A stretch of DNA of 64,000 nt from Nitratidesulfovibrio sp. (GTDB lineage Bacteria; Desulfobacterota; Desulfovibrionia; Desulfovibrionales; Desulfovibrionaceae). The position numbers were made by a program, and so were the translations under genes. The notes under the pieces were generated by a model. That model searched no databases, was not told where the DNA came from, and saw only the letters and a list, made by a program, of their open reading frames with translations. Every line of letters starts with the position of its first letter. Position 1 is the first letter of the stretch. Location: positions 301,952 to 365,951 of the forward strand of contig NZ_JBDXXH010000004.1 in NCBI RefSeq assembly GCF_040373385.1, in the 5' to 3' direction. Below are positions 50,345-58,854 of this stretch, in pieces.

Positions 50345-51856
50345 ATGACGGGCGTTGCTTCCGACGTGACGGACTCCTCGCCCTGTCCGGTTTCGCCGTT
50401 TTCGCCAGTTCTGCCAGTTCCTGTCGTCGGCGTGGTGCTGGCGGCGGGCGCATCGTCGCGCATGGCGCCGGACTTCAAGCCGCTGCTGGATCTGCACGGC
50501 GCATCGGTGCTGGCGCGTTGCGTGGCGCTGTTCCGGCAGGCGGGCGTGGCGGATGTGCTGGTGGTCACCGGGCATCGCGCGGACGAGGTGGCGACGGAAG
50601 CCGAGCGGCTTGGCGTGGTCACGGTACACAACCCGGCATGGCGCGAAGGGGGGATGTTCTCCTCGGTACGCGCGGGGCTGGAGACCGTGGCCCGGCGCGG
50701 CGCAGAAACCGGCGGATCTGGAAGCATCGACGGGATTGATGACACCGGGGGGGCTGGCAGAACAGGCGCCCTGCTGCTGCCGGTGGATGCCGCACTGGTG
50801 CGCCCGGTGACCGTTCGCCTGCTGCTGGAACGCGCTGCCGCGCATCCTTACCGGGTGCTGCTGCCGGTGTTCGACGGGCAGTGGGGGCATCCGCCGTTGC
50901 TGCATGCATCGGTATTGCCGATCATTCTGGCCGACAGCGGCGATGGCGGGCTGCGCGGCGCACTGCATCGGCTGGGGCCGCAGGCGCTGGCAGAGGTCGG
51001 CGTGCCAGACCGTTTCATCCTGCGCGACATGGACACGCCGGACGACTACCGCGCGGCCTGCGCCGACTGGCCCACCCGCGCCGTGCCCACCCCGCAGGAG
51101 GCGCGCGCGTTGCTGGCGGTGCGGGGCATTCCGCCGGGCGGCATCGCCCATGCCGAAGGGGTTGCCGCCGTGGCCGTGCGCCTGGCCGATGCCCTGAATG
51201 CCGCGCGCGACATGCCTGGGCCGGATGCCGTTTCGGGCGGACAATCCGGCCCGGGCGCGCGTCTGGACCGCGATCTGGACAGCACGCTGACCGAGGCCGC
51301 CGCCCTGCTGCACGACATCGCCAAGGGCCAGCCCCGTCACGAGGCCGCCGGGGGCGCACTGTTGCGCGAACTGGGGTTTTCCGGCGTGGCGGACATCGTC
51401 ACCGCACACAGGGATACCGCGCTTGCCGACGACCAGCCCTTGACCGAGCAGGAAGTGGTTTACTTCGCGGACAAACTGGTGCGCTGTCATACCGTGGTGG
51501 ACGTGGAACGCCGCTTTGGCGAGAAACTGGCCCAATGGCGCCACGACCCGGAAGCCGCCGCCGCCATTGAAGGGCGCATGCGCCGGGCGCTGGCCCTGCG
51601 CGCGCGCATCCAGCGCGAGGCCGGGCGGACACTGGCGGACATCCTGCACCCGCTGGCCGTGGGGCAGCCAGCATGGGAACCGGACGCTGGCGGAGTCCGT
51701 CTGGCCGGTGAAACCTGCCGGGCGGGGCAGACCATTTCGTGCACCGCCAACGCTCCCGACCACGCGCACGTATCCACGGCGCACGTATCCACGGCGCACG
51801 TATCCCCGTCGCACGGCCCGGCATGTGAACCGCCAGAGGGCGGGGAGCGCGCATGA
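50345..51856 (+). CDS. MocA-like nucleotidyltransferase fused to an HD-domain phosphohydrolase
   Basis: A 503-residue two-domain protein. Residues ~25-235 form a MobA/MocA-type nucleotidyltransferase (VVGVVLAAGASSRMAPDFKP, REGGMFSSVRAGL, LLLPVDAALVRPVTV). MocA attaches CMP to Mo-molybdopterin, matching the cytosine-dinucleotide cofactor used by Mop-type enzymes. Residues ~260-440 form an HD domain (AHAEGVAAVAVRLADAL, ALLHDIAKGQPRHEAAG, IVTAHRDTALADDQ). The C-terminus has three copies of an AHVST repeat. GGGGAG lies upstream of the ATG, 132 bp after xdhC. Fusion of a nucleotidyltransferase with an HD hydrolase could balance cofactor synthesis with removal of unused nucleotide. Confidence 0.88.
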   Translation: MTGVASDVTDSSPCPVSPFSPVLPVPVVGVVLAAGASSRMAPDFKPLLDLHGASVLARCVALFRQAGVADVLVVTGHRADEVATEAERLGVVTVHNPAWREGGMFSSVRAGLETVARRGAETGGSGSIDGIDDTGGAGRTGALLLPVDAALVRPVTVRLLLERAAAHPYRVLLPVFDGQWGHPPLLHASVLPIILADSGDGGLRGALHRLGPQALAEVGVPDRFILRDMDTPDDYRAACADWPTRAVPTPQEARALLAVRGIPPGGIAHAEGVAAVAVRLADALNAARDMPGPDAVSGGQSGPGARLDRDLDSTLTEAAALLHDIAKGQPRHEAAGGALLRELGFSGVADIVTAHRDTALADDQPLTEQEVVYFADKLVRCHTVVDVERRFGEKLAQWRHDPEAAAAIEGRMRRALALRARIQREAGRTLADILHPLAVGQPAWEPDAGGVRLAGETCRAGQTISCTANAPDHAHVSTAHVSTAHVSPSHGPACEPPEGGERA

Positions 51857-52737
51857 CCGCGCCGACAGGCATCCCATCCACCATCCCCCCCACCATCCCG
51901 GCGAACACCCCGCCGGACATCCTGCTGTTCCGCCATGCGGCCACGGATATGCGAGATGGCCCGCGCCGGTACATTGGCCGCACCGAAGTCCCCCTGTCCC
52001 ACGAGGGCCGGGCGCAGGCGGCGGCATGGCGGACGCGGCTGGCCGCACTGGACGTGGTGGGGGCGTACGCCTCGCCGCTGGAACGGTCGCGGGAGACGGC
52101 CCGGCTCATGCTGGGGCAGGGCGATTCACCGGATTCGGCCAATGCTCCGGGTGCATCCGACGCTTCGGCCACATCCGGCGCCTCGGGTACAGCCGCCATC
52201 CCGGTCACCATTCTGGACGATCTGGCAGAGATGGATCTGGGGGAGTGGGAGGGGCTGGTGCAAATGCAGGTGCGGGAAACCCGGCCCGACGCCTATGCGC
52301 GGCGCGGGCGCGAGCCCTGGACCTTTCGTCCGCCAAGGGGGGAATGCTGCGCGGACGTGGCAGCGCGCGCCCTGCGGGCGCTGGACGCCATGTGGCGGGA
52401 CCGGGCCGGAGAGGGCGCATGCGCAAGGGCGCGAGGCCTCACCGCCGGGCAGCAATCCCTGTCGGGCAGTTGTGGTGGGCACGGCCCCTTCATCATGGCC
52501 GTGAGCCACGCCGGGCTGATCCGGTCCCTGTTGTGCGCGCTGGGCCACATGGGCCGCGAACAACTGTTCACCCTGCCGGTGCGCCATCTGCATTGCGTGC
52601 GCCTGCGTCGAACTGCCCCCGATGGGGGCAGTTTGATGGGGGGGCCGGGGGGGAGTACAGGGCCGACAGGGCCGACAGGGCCGGTGGTGGGGACAGGGGC
52701 GCCATGGAAGGTCGTGTCGTCGGACTGGCAGCCGTAG
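51853..52737 (+). CDS. Histidine phosphatase family protein
   Basis: A 294-residue phosphoglycerate-mutase-like phosphatase. The catalytic His is in DILLFRHAATDM (family RHG replaced by RHA), with YASPLERSRETARLML, the acid residue in LAEMDLGEWEGL and the second His in FIMAVSHAGLIRSLL. CobC-type relatives dephosphorylate alpha-ribazole phosphate. In this cluster the likely substrate is a phosphorylated intermediate of a cofactor, but that is inference. It overlaps the preceding gene by four bases. The C-terminus contains GPTGPTGPV from a 9-bp repeat. It is the last gene of the mop cluster. Confidence 0.85.
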   Translation: MTAPTGIPSTIPPTIPANTPPDILLFRHAATDMRDGPRRYIGRTEVPLSHEGRAQAAAWRTRLAALDVVGAYASPLERSRETARLMLGQGDSPDSANAPGASDASATSGASGTAAIPVTILDDLAEMDLGEWEGLVQMQVRETRPDAYARRGREPWTFRPPRGECCADVAARALRALDAMWRDRAGEGACARARGLTAGQQSLSGSCGGHGPFIMAVSHAGLIRSLLCALGHMGREQLFTLPVRHLHCVRLRRTAPDGGSLMGGPGGSTGPTGPTGPVVGTGAPWKVVSSDWQP

Positions 52738-52889
52738 GCACCACGCGTACGCGTATCGCCACGGCATGGCACGTGACATGACCCCCCGCAGGGATTCGGA
52801 CCATGCGGGGGTGGCGCGGCAGGCTGGGGAGAATTGCGGCGGGCCGGGCACCCACGGTCGGGCTGCGCTCCGGCGGGCGTGCCGTCTTG

Positions 52890-53123
52890 CTATTCCATGT
52901 CTTCCACGGACAGGATTTCCCAACGCGAATTGTCCGCCGCCACACGGAAGGTGGCCACGGCGCGGGCACCGCACGAGCGGCAGATGAGCACCCGGCGGTG
53001 CTCGCCGTTCTTCTGGCCGGCCCACGAGGTGTCCGGGGGGCCGAAGTGGCAGCGTGTGCAGCGAAACATGGGAGCGACGTTTATCTTGTGCAGCGTGAGA
53101 TTGTCTGCTTCAAAGCTGGGCAT
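52890..53123 (-). CDS. Small zinc-ribbon protein, function unknown
   Basis: A 77-residue protein with two Cys pairs, FRCTRCHFGPPD and LICRSCGARA, forming a likely zinc ribbon; the sequence ends in ILSVEDME. ATG at 53123 is chosen because the compact zinc-ribbon domain starts there and AGG lies ~7 bp upstream; the frame extends further upstream but is basic and low in complexity. It is transcribed opposite to both neighbours. No family with a known function is recognised. Confidence 0.6.
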   Translation of the reverse strand: MPSFEADNLTLHKINVAPMFRCTRCHFGPPDTSWAGQKNGEHRRVLICRSCGARAVATFRVAADNSRWEILSVEDME

Positions 53124-53569
53124 GTGCAAACCTGTGCTCTTCGTTGGTCGTGTCGTCCGGGCGGCGCATGGTTCAGCGCCCGTATCTGAAGGGTAGGGCG
53201 ACGCCGTACGAACCGGCACGCCGCACACATGCTGAACCGGAGTGTCATGTGTGCTATCGCCTTTCGATGTTCGGGTCAAGTATCAGAGAAATATTCACCT
53301 GCAACTTCGCCGTGCAGTGGCGCCTCATTTTTTGTGGCGGACCATGTAACAATACGTATCAAAGCCTGCGGAACAGTAACGGATGAATGTCACGTGCGAT
53401 GGGAAAGGACGAAAACGGCAAGTGGTGAAACGCACGCCCACGTGACGCAGGCTATGCGTTTGCGCGCGGGGCACGTTCTGGTATGGTGCCGGTGCCCGCC
53501 GCAGCACACCGTATGGCCGTTGCGCCGGGGCTGCCCTCTGTTCATGAACCGTGACGCCTGCGAGTCCAC
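53124..53569. other. Divergent intergenic region, no gene seen
   Basis: 446 bp between the zinc-ribbon gene and the adaptor gene of the export system. Its centre (53260-53400) is less GC-rich. No long open frame has a ribosome binding site, and no convincing promoter pair was found. Confidence 0.45.
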
Positions 53570-54868
53570 ATGCCATCTACTTCCTCCGTTCCATCGCCCG
53601 CTTCAGCCCCGTCTTCGGTGTCCGGCAGCGCCGCACCGGGTGGAACCGCACAGCCCGACCTCGGCAGGCTGTCCATCGACAAGACCGGCTGGCAGTCGCC
53701 CCGGCGGTCACCCCGGCGGCGCTGGGTGTGGCTGCTTGCCGTCGTGGTGCTGGTTGGCGCGGCCATGGGCGCGCGGTTGCTGTTTCCGGCAGAGCGAGAG
53801 GTGCGCCTTGCCGTGGTGGCCAGGGTGTATCCCACCCAGTCCATGACCACGCTGGTTTCCAGTGGCTATGTTACCGCGCAGCGCAAGGCGTCGGTGGCAT
53901 CCAAGATCACCTCGCGGCTGGAATGGCTGGGGGTGGAGGAAGGCAGCCGGGTAACCGCCGGGCAGGTGCTGGCCCGGCTGGAGAGCGACGACGCCAGGGC
54001 CGCCCTGGATCGCGTGCGGGCCAACGAGCGCGCCGCGCGGGCCGACATCGACCGCGCCGTCGCGGAACTGACGGATGCCCAGCGCAACCATGTCCGCATG
54101 CGCAAGCTGCTGGCGGAAAACGTGATTTCCCGGTCGGACCTGGAAACCGCAGAAACCCGCGCCCTCACGGCGGATGCCGCCGCCCGTGCCGCCCGTGACG
54201 GATTGGCCGCCGCCAGCGCGGCCCGGCGCGAGGCCGAGACGCAGCTGGAATACACCTACATCCGCGCGCCGTTCGATGCCGTGGTGCTGACCAAGAACGC
54301 GGACGTCGGCGACATCATCACCCCGCTGGGCGCGGCGGCCAACGCCAAGGCCAGTGTGGTGACCATCGCCGACATGGGCTCGCTGCTGGTGGAAACGGAC
54401 GTCAGCGAATCCAGCGTGGGCCGGGTGACGCCCGGCGCGCCCTGCGAAATCGCCCTGGACGCCCTGCCGGACGAACGCTTTACCGGTCGGGTGCACATCA
54501 TCGTGCCCACGGCCGATCGCAGCAAGGCATCGGTCATGGTCAAGGTGGCCTTCGACGTGCTGGATCCGCGCGTGCTGCCGGAAATGAGTGCCCGCGTTGC
54601 CTTTCTGAGCCGTGTGCCTTCCGAAGAGGAACGCCGCCCCCGCCCGGTGGTGCCCGCTACCGCCGTGCGCGGCGAAGGCAATGCCAGCGCCGTGTTCGTG
54701 GTGCGGGATGGTCGGGCGGTGCGCACCCCGGTGCGCACCGGCATGGCCCTTGGTGATACGGTGGAATTGCTGGATGGCCCCGTGCCTGGGGCAGCCGTGG
54801 GAGAACGGGTGGTGGCCGACCCACCCGCCGACCTGGCCGACGGCGAGCGCGTGCGGATGCAGCCATGA
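53570..54868 (+). CDS. Periplasmic adaptor subunit of an export system (MacA/HlyD type)
   Basis: A 432-residue membrane-fusion protein. A ~55-residue cytosolic leader is followed by one transmembrane helix (WVWLLAVVVLVGAAMGARLL). Then come a lipoyl/barrel-sandwich half (VSSGYVTAQRKASVASKI), a coiled-coil hairpin of ~100 residues rich in Ala/Arg/Glu, the second lipoyl half (LEYTYIRAPFDAVVLTKNAD) and beta-barrel domains. It should bridge the inner-membrane ABC transporter to the outer membrane or act as periplasmic adaptor. Its stop overlaps the ATPase gene by four bases. The translation start has only a weak ribosome binding site. Confidence 0.88.
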   Translation: MPSTSSVPSPASAPSSVSGSAAPGGTAQPDLGRLSIDKTGWQSPRRSPRRRWVWLLAVVVLVGAAMGARLLFPAEREVRLAVVARVYPTQSMTTLVSSGYVTAQRKASVASKITSRLEWLGVEEGSRVTAGQVLARLESDDARAALDRVRANERAARADIDRAVAELTDAQRNHVRMRKLLAENVISRSDLETAETRALTADAAARAARDGLAAASAARREAETQLEYTYIRAPFDAVVLTKNADVGDIITPLGAAANAKASVVTIADMGSLLVETDVSESSVGRVTPGAPCEIALDALPDERFTGRVHIIVPTADRSKASVMVKVAFDVLDPRVLPEMSARVAFLSRVPSEEERRPRPVVPATAVRGEGNASAVFVVRDGRAVRTPVRTGMALGDTVELLDGPVPGAAVGERVVADPPADLADGERVRMQP

Positions 54869-55707
54869 GCCGCGCGCAAGATACCGCCGCTCCTCCTCAT
54901 CCTTCCGAACAGCACGGCACGGCAGGCGGGTCTGGCACGCCCGATATGCCCGGCACGCCCGATATGCCCGGTATGCCCAGTACGGCGGTCGGGCCGGGCG
55001 TGGATGCCGCCTCCCCGCACACGGCCAGCCCCCCCATCCGGCTTGCCGGGGTGTCCAAGGCCTACCGGCGCGGCGCGCAGGTGGTGCCGGTGCTGACCAG
55101 CGTGAACATGACCGTGGCCCCAGGCGAGTTCCTGGCGCTCATGGGGCCGTCCGGCTCCGGCAAATCCACGCTGCTCAACCTCATTGCAGGCATCGACCGG
55201 GTGGACGCCGGGTCCGTCTTCGTGGGCGATACGGACATCACCACCCTGGACGACGCGGACCTGGCCCGTTGGCGCAGCCGCAGCGTGGGATTCATCTTCC
55301 AGTTCTACAACCTCATCCCGGTGCTGAACGCGCTGGAAAACGTGGAACTGCCGCTGCTGCTCACGCCCCTGTCCGGGCGCGAACGGCGGGAGCGGGCACG
55401 CACCGCGCTGTCCATGGTGGGCCTGTCCGACCGCATGGACCACTACCCCGGCCAGCTTTCCGGCGGGCAGCAGCAGCGCACGGCCATTGCCCGCGCCCTG
55501 GTGGCCGACCCGGACATCCTGGTGGCCGACGAACCCACCGGCGACCTCGATCGCGTGTCCGCCGGGGAAATCCTGAACCTCATGGGCGGGCTTAACCGCA
55601 CCATGGGCAAGACCATCATCATGGTCACCCACGACCCGCGCGCGGCGGAACGGGCGGGCCGCCTGCTGCTGCTGGAAAAGGGCGAGCTGGCCGATGCTGA
55701 CGCTTAA
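54865..55707 (+). CDS. ABC transporter ATP-binding protein (MacB/LolD type)
   Basis: A 280-residue ATPase with Walker [17 protein letters not shown], the LolD-type [18 protein letters not shown], signature [15 protein letters not shown] and Walker [13 protein letters not shown]. The first ~55 residues are a Gly/Pro-rich extension with a duplicated GTPDMP unit (18-bp repeat), absent in typical LolD proteins. It overlaps the adaptor gene by four bases and the permease gene by 14. It drives the two FtsX-type permeases downstream. Substrate unknown; lipoprotein release or drug/peptide export are the usual possibilities. Confidence 0.9.
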   Translation: MSRAQDTAAPPHPSEQHGTAGGSGTPDMPGTPDMPGMPSTAVGPGVDAASPHTASPPIRLAGVSKAYRRGAQVVPVLTSVNMTVAPGEFLALMGPSGSGKSTLLNLIAGIDRVDAGSVFVGDTDITTLDDADLARWRSRSVGFIFQFYNLIPVLNALENVELPLLLTPLSGRERRERARTALSMVGLSDRMDHYPGQLSGGQQQRTAIARALVADPDILVADEPTGDLDRVSAGEILNLMGGLNRTMGKTIIMVTHDPRAAERAGRLLLLEKGELADADA

Positions 55708-56845
55708 ATTCGTGCTGCGCAACCTGGCCCGGCATCCGTTGCGCAATACGCTGACGGTGCTGGGCATCGCCGTTTCCATCATGGCCTTCGGCCTGCTACG
55801 CACCACGGTGGAGGCCTGGTACGCCGGGGTTTCCGCCTCTGCCGCCAACCGGCTGGTCACCCGCAACGCCATCTCGCTGGTGTTTCCGCTGCCCATCGCC
55901 TACGCGGGCAAGATACGCGCCGTGGAAGGGGTTACGCACCTTTCGTGGGGCAACTGGTTCGGCGCGTACTACGTGGATGAAAAGAACTTTTTCGCCAACT
56001 TCACCGTGGACATGCGCAGCTACCTGGACCTGTACCCGGAATTCGTCATTGCCGACGACCAGAAGGCCGCCCTGCTGCGCGACCGCAAGGGCATGGCCGT
56101 GGGGCAACGGCTGGCCCGGCGCTTCGGCTGGAAGCTGGGCGACACCGTGCCGCTGAAGGGCACCATCTACCCCGGTGACTGGAGCGTGGTGGTGCGGGCC
56201 ATCTACACCGGGCGCTTTCCCAATACCGACGAGACGCAGGCCTTCTTTCACTGGGAGTATCTGAACGAGCGGATGAAGGTGGAGCGCCCCACCCGCGCCG
56301 ACCACGTGGGCTTCTACATGATCGGGGTGGACCGGGCCGAGAACGCGGCCCGCGTGGCGGGCGACATCGACGCGCGGTTCCGCAATTCGCTGGCCGAAAC
56401 CCTGACCGAGACGGAACAGGCCTTCCAGATGGGGTTCATCTCCATGAGCGAGGCCATCATCGTGGCCATCCGGCTGGTGTCGGGCATCGTCATCGTGATC
56501 ATCATGGCGGTGGCGGCCAACACCATGGCCATGTCCGCGCGCGAACGCATGGGCGAATTCGCCACCCTGAAGGCGCTTGGCTTCGGCGGCGGGTACGTGG
56601 CCCTGCTGGTAACGGGAGAGGCGCTGGCCCTGTCGCTGCTTGGCGGCCTGGTCGGGTGCGCGCTCTCCGTGCCGGTCACGCGGGTCATCGCCCATGTGCT
56701 GGGCGACTACTTTCCGGTGTTCCTGCTGTCCGGCGAGACGCTGGTCCTGCAAGGCGCGGCGGCGACCGTGGTGGGGCTGGTGGCGGCTGCGGTGCCCGCG
56801 TTGCGGGCGCGGCAGGTGCGTATAGCCGACGTGCTGGGAAGGTAG
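55694..56845 (+). CDS. ABC transporter permease, FtsX/MacB type (first)
   Basis: A 383-residue permease. An N-terminal transmembrane helix ([18 protein letters not shown]) is followed by a ~220-residue periplasmic MacB-like domain. Three C-terminal helices follow, including [20 protein letters not shown] and [15 protein letters not shown], the FtsX cytoplasmic signature. It starts inside the ATPase gene, so coupling is tight. A copy of the dispersed palindromic repeat lies between it and the second permease gene. Confidence 0.9.
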   Translation: MLTLKFVLRNLARHPLRNTLTVLGIAVSIMAFGLLRTTVEAWYAGVSASAANRLVTRNAISLVFPLPIAYAGKIRAVEGVTHLSWGNWFGAYYVDEKNFFANFTVDMRSYLDLYPEFVIADDQKAALLRDRKGMAVGQRLARRFGWKLGDTVPLKGTIYPGDWSVVVRAIYTGRFPNTDETQAFFHWEYLNERMKVERPTRADHVGFYMIGVDRAENAARVAGDIDARFRNSLAETLTETEQAFQMGFISMSEAIIVAIRLVSGIVIVIIMAVAANTMAMSARERMGEFATLKALGFGGGYVALLVTGEALALSLLGGLVGCALSVPVTRVIAHVLGDYFPVFLLSGETLVLQGAAATVVGLVAAAVPALRARQVRIADVLGR

Positions 56846-56861
56846 GAGGCTTCTAAATGGT

Positions 56862-57022
56862 CCTTTCGCTCGTTGGCTACGTCAAACTACACCTGCCATG
56901 TCAGTCGAATACAGCAAGAGTACGCGTTGCGGTCCTCATCCGTAATGCTCGAAGACTCACATAACGGCTGAGGCACTCCTTCATGGCAGGCTTGTTTTCC
57001 TTGCCAACGAACGAAAATCCTC
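56862..57022. repeat. Dispersed palindromic repeat, copy C
   Basis: Ends CCTTTCGCTCGTTGGC (56862-56877) and GCCAACGAACGAAAATCC (57003-57020) are inverted (TTTCG[C/T]TCGTTGGC). The interior shares long stretches with copy B (GTCAAAC..., AATAC..AAGAGTA..., and the last ~39 bp at 34/39) but carries ~50 extra bp. It lies between two permease genes of one operon. Confidence 0.75.
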
Positions 57023-57063
57023 ATTTAGAAACACCCCTGCGTAGGTAGGTAAAAGGAAAAGGC

Positions 57064-58248
57064 ATGGCCTCGCTTCTTTCCTACAGCTTCCGCAACATGC
57101 TGGCGCGCCGCCTGACCACGACCCTTACCGTGGGAGGCATGGCGCTGGTGGTGTTCGTGTTCGCGGCCATGCTCATGCTGTCTGAAGGATTGCGCACCAC
57201 CCTGGTGCTTACCGGATCGCCCGACAATGTTGTGCTGCTGCGGCAGGGGGCCAAGGCCGAAATGGAAAGCGCGGTGGACCGCGACCAGGCTCCGCTGGTG
57301 GAAAGCCTGCCCCAGGTGGCCCGCGCCGCCGACGGCGGGCCGCTGGCCGCGCGCGAACTGGTGGTGCTGATAACCCTGAACAAGCGCGGCACCACCAAGC
57401 CGTCCAACGTGGTCATCCGGGGCATCGGCCCCCATTCGCTGGAACTGCGTCCGCAGGTCCGACTGAAGGAAGGGCGCATGCCGCGCTTCGGCACGTCCGA
57501 GATCATTGCCGGGGAAAGCATTGCCCGGCGGTTCAGCGGCACAGGCATTGGCGAAAGCCTGCGCTTCGGCCTGCGCGACTGGACCGTGGTGGGCATTTTC
57601 GAGGCCGGGGCCACCGGCTTCAGCTCCGAGGTGTGGGGCGACGTGGACCAGTTGATGGCCGCCTTCCGCCGCTCGTCCTATTCGGTGGTGGTGGCGCGCC
57701 TGAAAGAGCGCGGCGGGTCCGAGGGCGCGGGGGGGCTGGACGGCCTGCGCGCGGGCCTTGCGGCGGACCCGCGCCTGCAACTGGAAGGCAAGCGCGAGAC
57801 CCGCTTCTACGAGGAACAGTCCGAGATGATGGCCAAGTTCCTTGGTGTGCTGGGCACCATGCTGCCCGCCATCTTTTCGCTGGGGGCCACCATTGGCGCC
57901 ATGATCACCATGCATGCCGCCGTGGCCAACCGGGTACGCGAGATAGGCACCCTGCGGGCCATCGGGTTTCAGCGGCGGGACATCTTGCTGGCGTTTCTGC
58001 TGGAATCGCTGCTGCTGGGCGGCAGCGGCGGGGCCATCGGCCTGCTGCTGGCGTCCACCCTGCAATGGGTGACCATTTCCACCATGAACTTCCAGACCTT
58101 TTCGGAACTGGCGTTCAGCTTTACCCTTAGCCCGCGCATTGCCGTAGGGGCGCTGCTGTTCGGCATGGGCATGGGCTGCCTGGGGGGCATCCTGCCTGCC
58201 ATCAAGGCTTCGCGGCTGGTTATCGTAGACGCGCTGCGCGCGGCCTGA
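57064..58248 (+). CDS. ABC transporter permease, FtsX/MacB type (second)
   Basis: A 394-residue permease with the same plan as the preceding one: an N-terminal helix (LTVGGMALVVFVFAAMLML), a large periplasmic domain and three C-terminal helices with NRVREIGTLRAIGFQRRDIL and GAIGLLLASTLQW. It probably pairs with the first permease as a heterodimer. The start is supported by AGGAAAAGGC. The 3' end DALRAA and stop are the first unit of a 28-bp tandem repeat (58231-58302). Confidence 0.9.
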   Translation: MASLLSYSFRNMLARRLTTTLTVGGMALVVFVFAAMLMLSEGLRTTLVLTGSPDNVVLLRQGAKAEMESAVDRDQAPLVESLPQVARAADGGPLAARELVVLITLNKRGTTKPSNVVIRGIGPHSLELRPQVRLKEGRMPRFGTSEIIAGESIARRFSGTGIGESLRFGLRDWTVVGIFEAGATGFSSEVWGDVDQLMAAFRRSSYSVVVARLKERGGSEGAGGLDGLRAGLAADPRLQLEGKRETRFYEEQSEMMAKFLGVLGTMLPAIFSLGATIGAMITMHAAVANRVREIGTLRAIGFQRRDILLAFLLESLLLGGSGGAIGLLLASTLQWVTISTMNFQTFSELAFSFTLSPRIAVGALLFGMGMGCLGGILPAIKASRLVIVDALRAA

Positions 58249-58302
58249 TCTGGTAATCGCGCTGCGCGCGGCCTGATCTGGTAATCGCGCTATGCGCGGC
58301 CC
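58231..58302. repeat. 28-bp tandem repeat extending from the 3' end of the permease gene
   Basis: The unit begins gcgctgcgcgcggcctgatc and ends tggtaatc. It is perfect at 58231-58258 and 58259-58286, with a partial, diverged third copy to ~58302. The first unit contains the last codons and TGA of the permease gene; the later ones are non-coding. Confidence 0.92.
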
Positions 58303-58391
58303 GGAGTGCCTTCGCCGTGCGACATCGCACCCTGTTTTGGTAGGAGTTATGTTCCCCTGAAAGGCATGGTGTCGGTATTTCAGCGTGTTGT

Positions 58392-58494
58392 CACTGCGTG
58401 GAAAGACTCCGCAGTGTGCTGCGGAAAACGGCAGATTCTGCAGGAAGGCACGGTGTGCGAAAGCGCCGGAATCTGGGATTCCGGCGCTCCTGTT
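58392..58494 (+). ncRNA. Structured intergenic transcript or terminator region
   Basis: CACTGCG-N11-CGCAGTG (58392-58416) is followed by a 12-bp perfect stem AGCGCCGGAATC/GATTCCGGCGCT with TGG loop (58462-58488) and CCTGTTTTTTATTG, a classic rho-independent terminator. The latter ends either the export operon or a small RNA starting within 58300-58390. The 606-bp gap (58249-58854) has no convincing protein gene. A TTGACA-17-TAGGAA pair at 58552-58580 may drive the Sel1-repeat gene. Confidence 0.4.
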
Positions 58495-58498
58495 TTTT
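58462..58498 (+). terminator. Rho-independent terminator downstream of the export operon
   Basis: A 12-bp perfect stem with 3-nt loop and a run of six T two to four bases after the stem, ~215 bp downstream of the second permease stop. Confidence 0.88.
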
Positions 58499-58854
58499 AT
58501 TGCACTGTAATTAAACGTGATATTTTTTGGTGAAAATTTCGATAGTCCCGTTGACAATATCACACCAGCTAGGTAGGAAATAACCCATACCAGCACGGTA
58601 GGAATTAGCGAAGCACGCGGACTGCCACCCGCGCCTCCGTGCCGGTGACTGAAGGTCGAAACTGGATTACGCCGGGTATACGCGGAACCATGCCCCCGCG
58701 CACCCCGGTTACCGGAACAAGGCGACGAGGTTTCCCAAGTTGGCCCGGCGGTGCTGCCGCCGCGGTCCCCGCAGCCGGATGGCGCTGGCGGCGGGGCCGC
58801 CACGATGGCACCGGGGCAGGATTTCCCAACCTTTCAGTACACAGGGGCAAGCCA

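Noticed and set aside
58306..58533. 75-codon open frame between the permease and Sel1 genes
   Set aside because: No ribosome binding site, overlaps a clear terminator hairpin and has no protein-like features.
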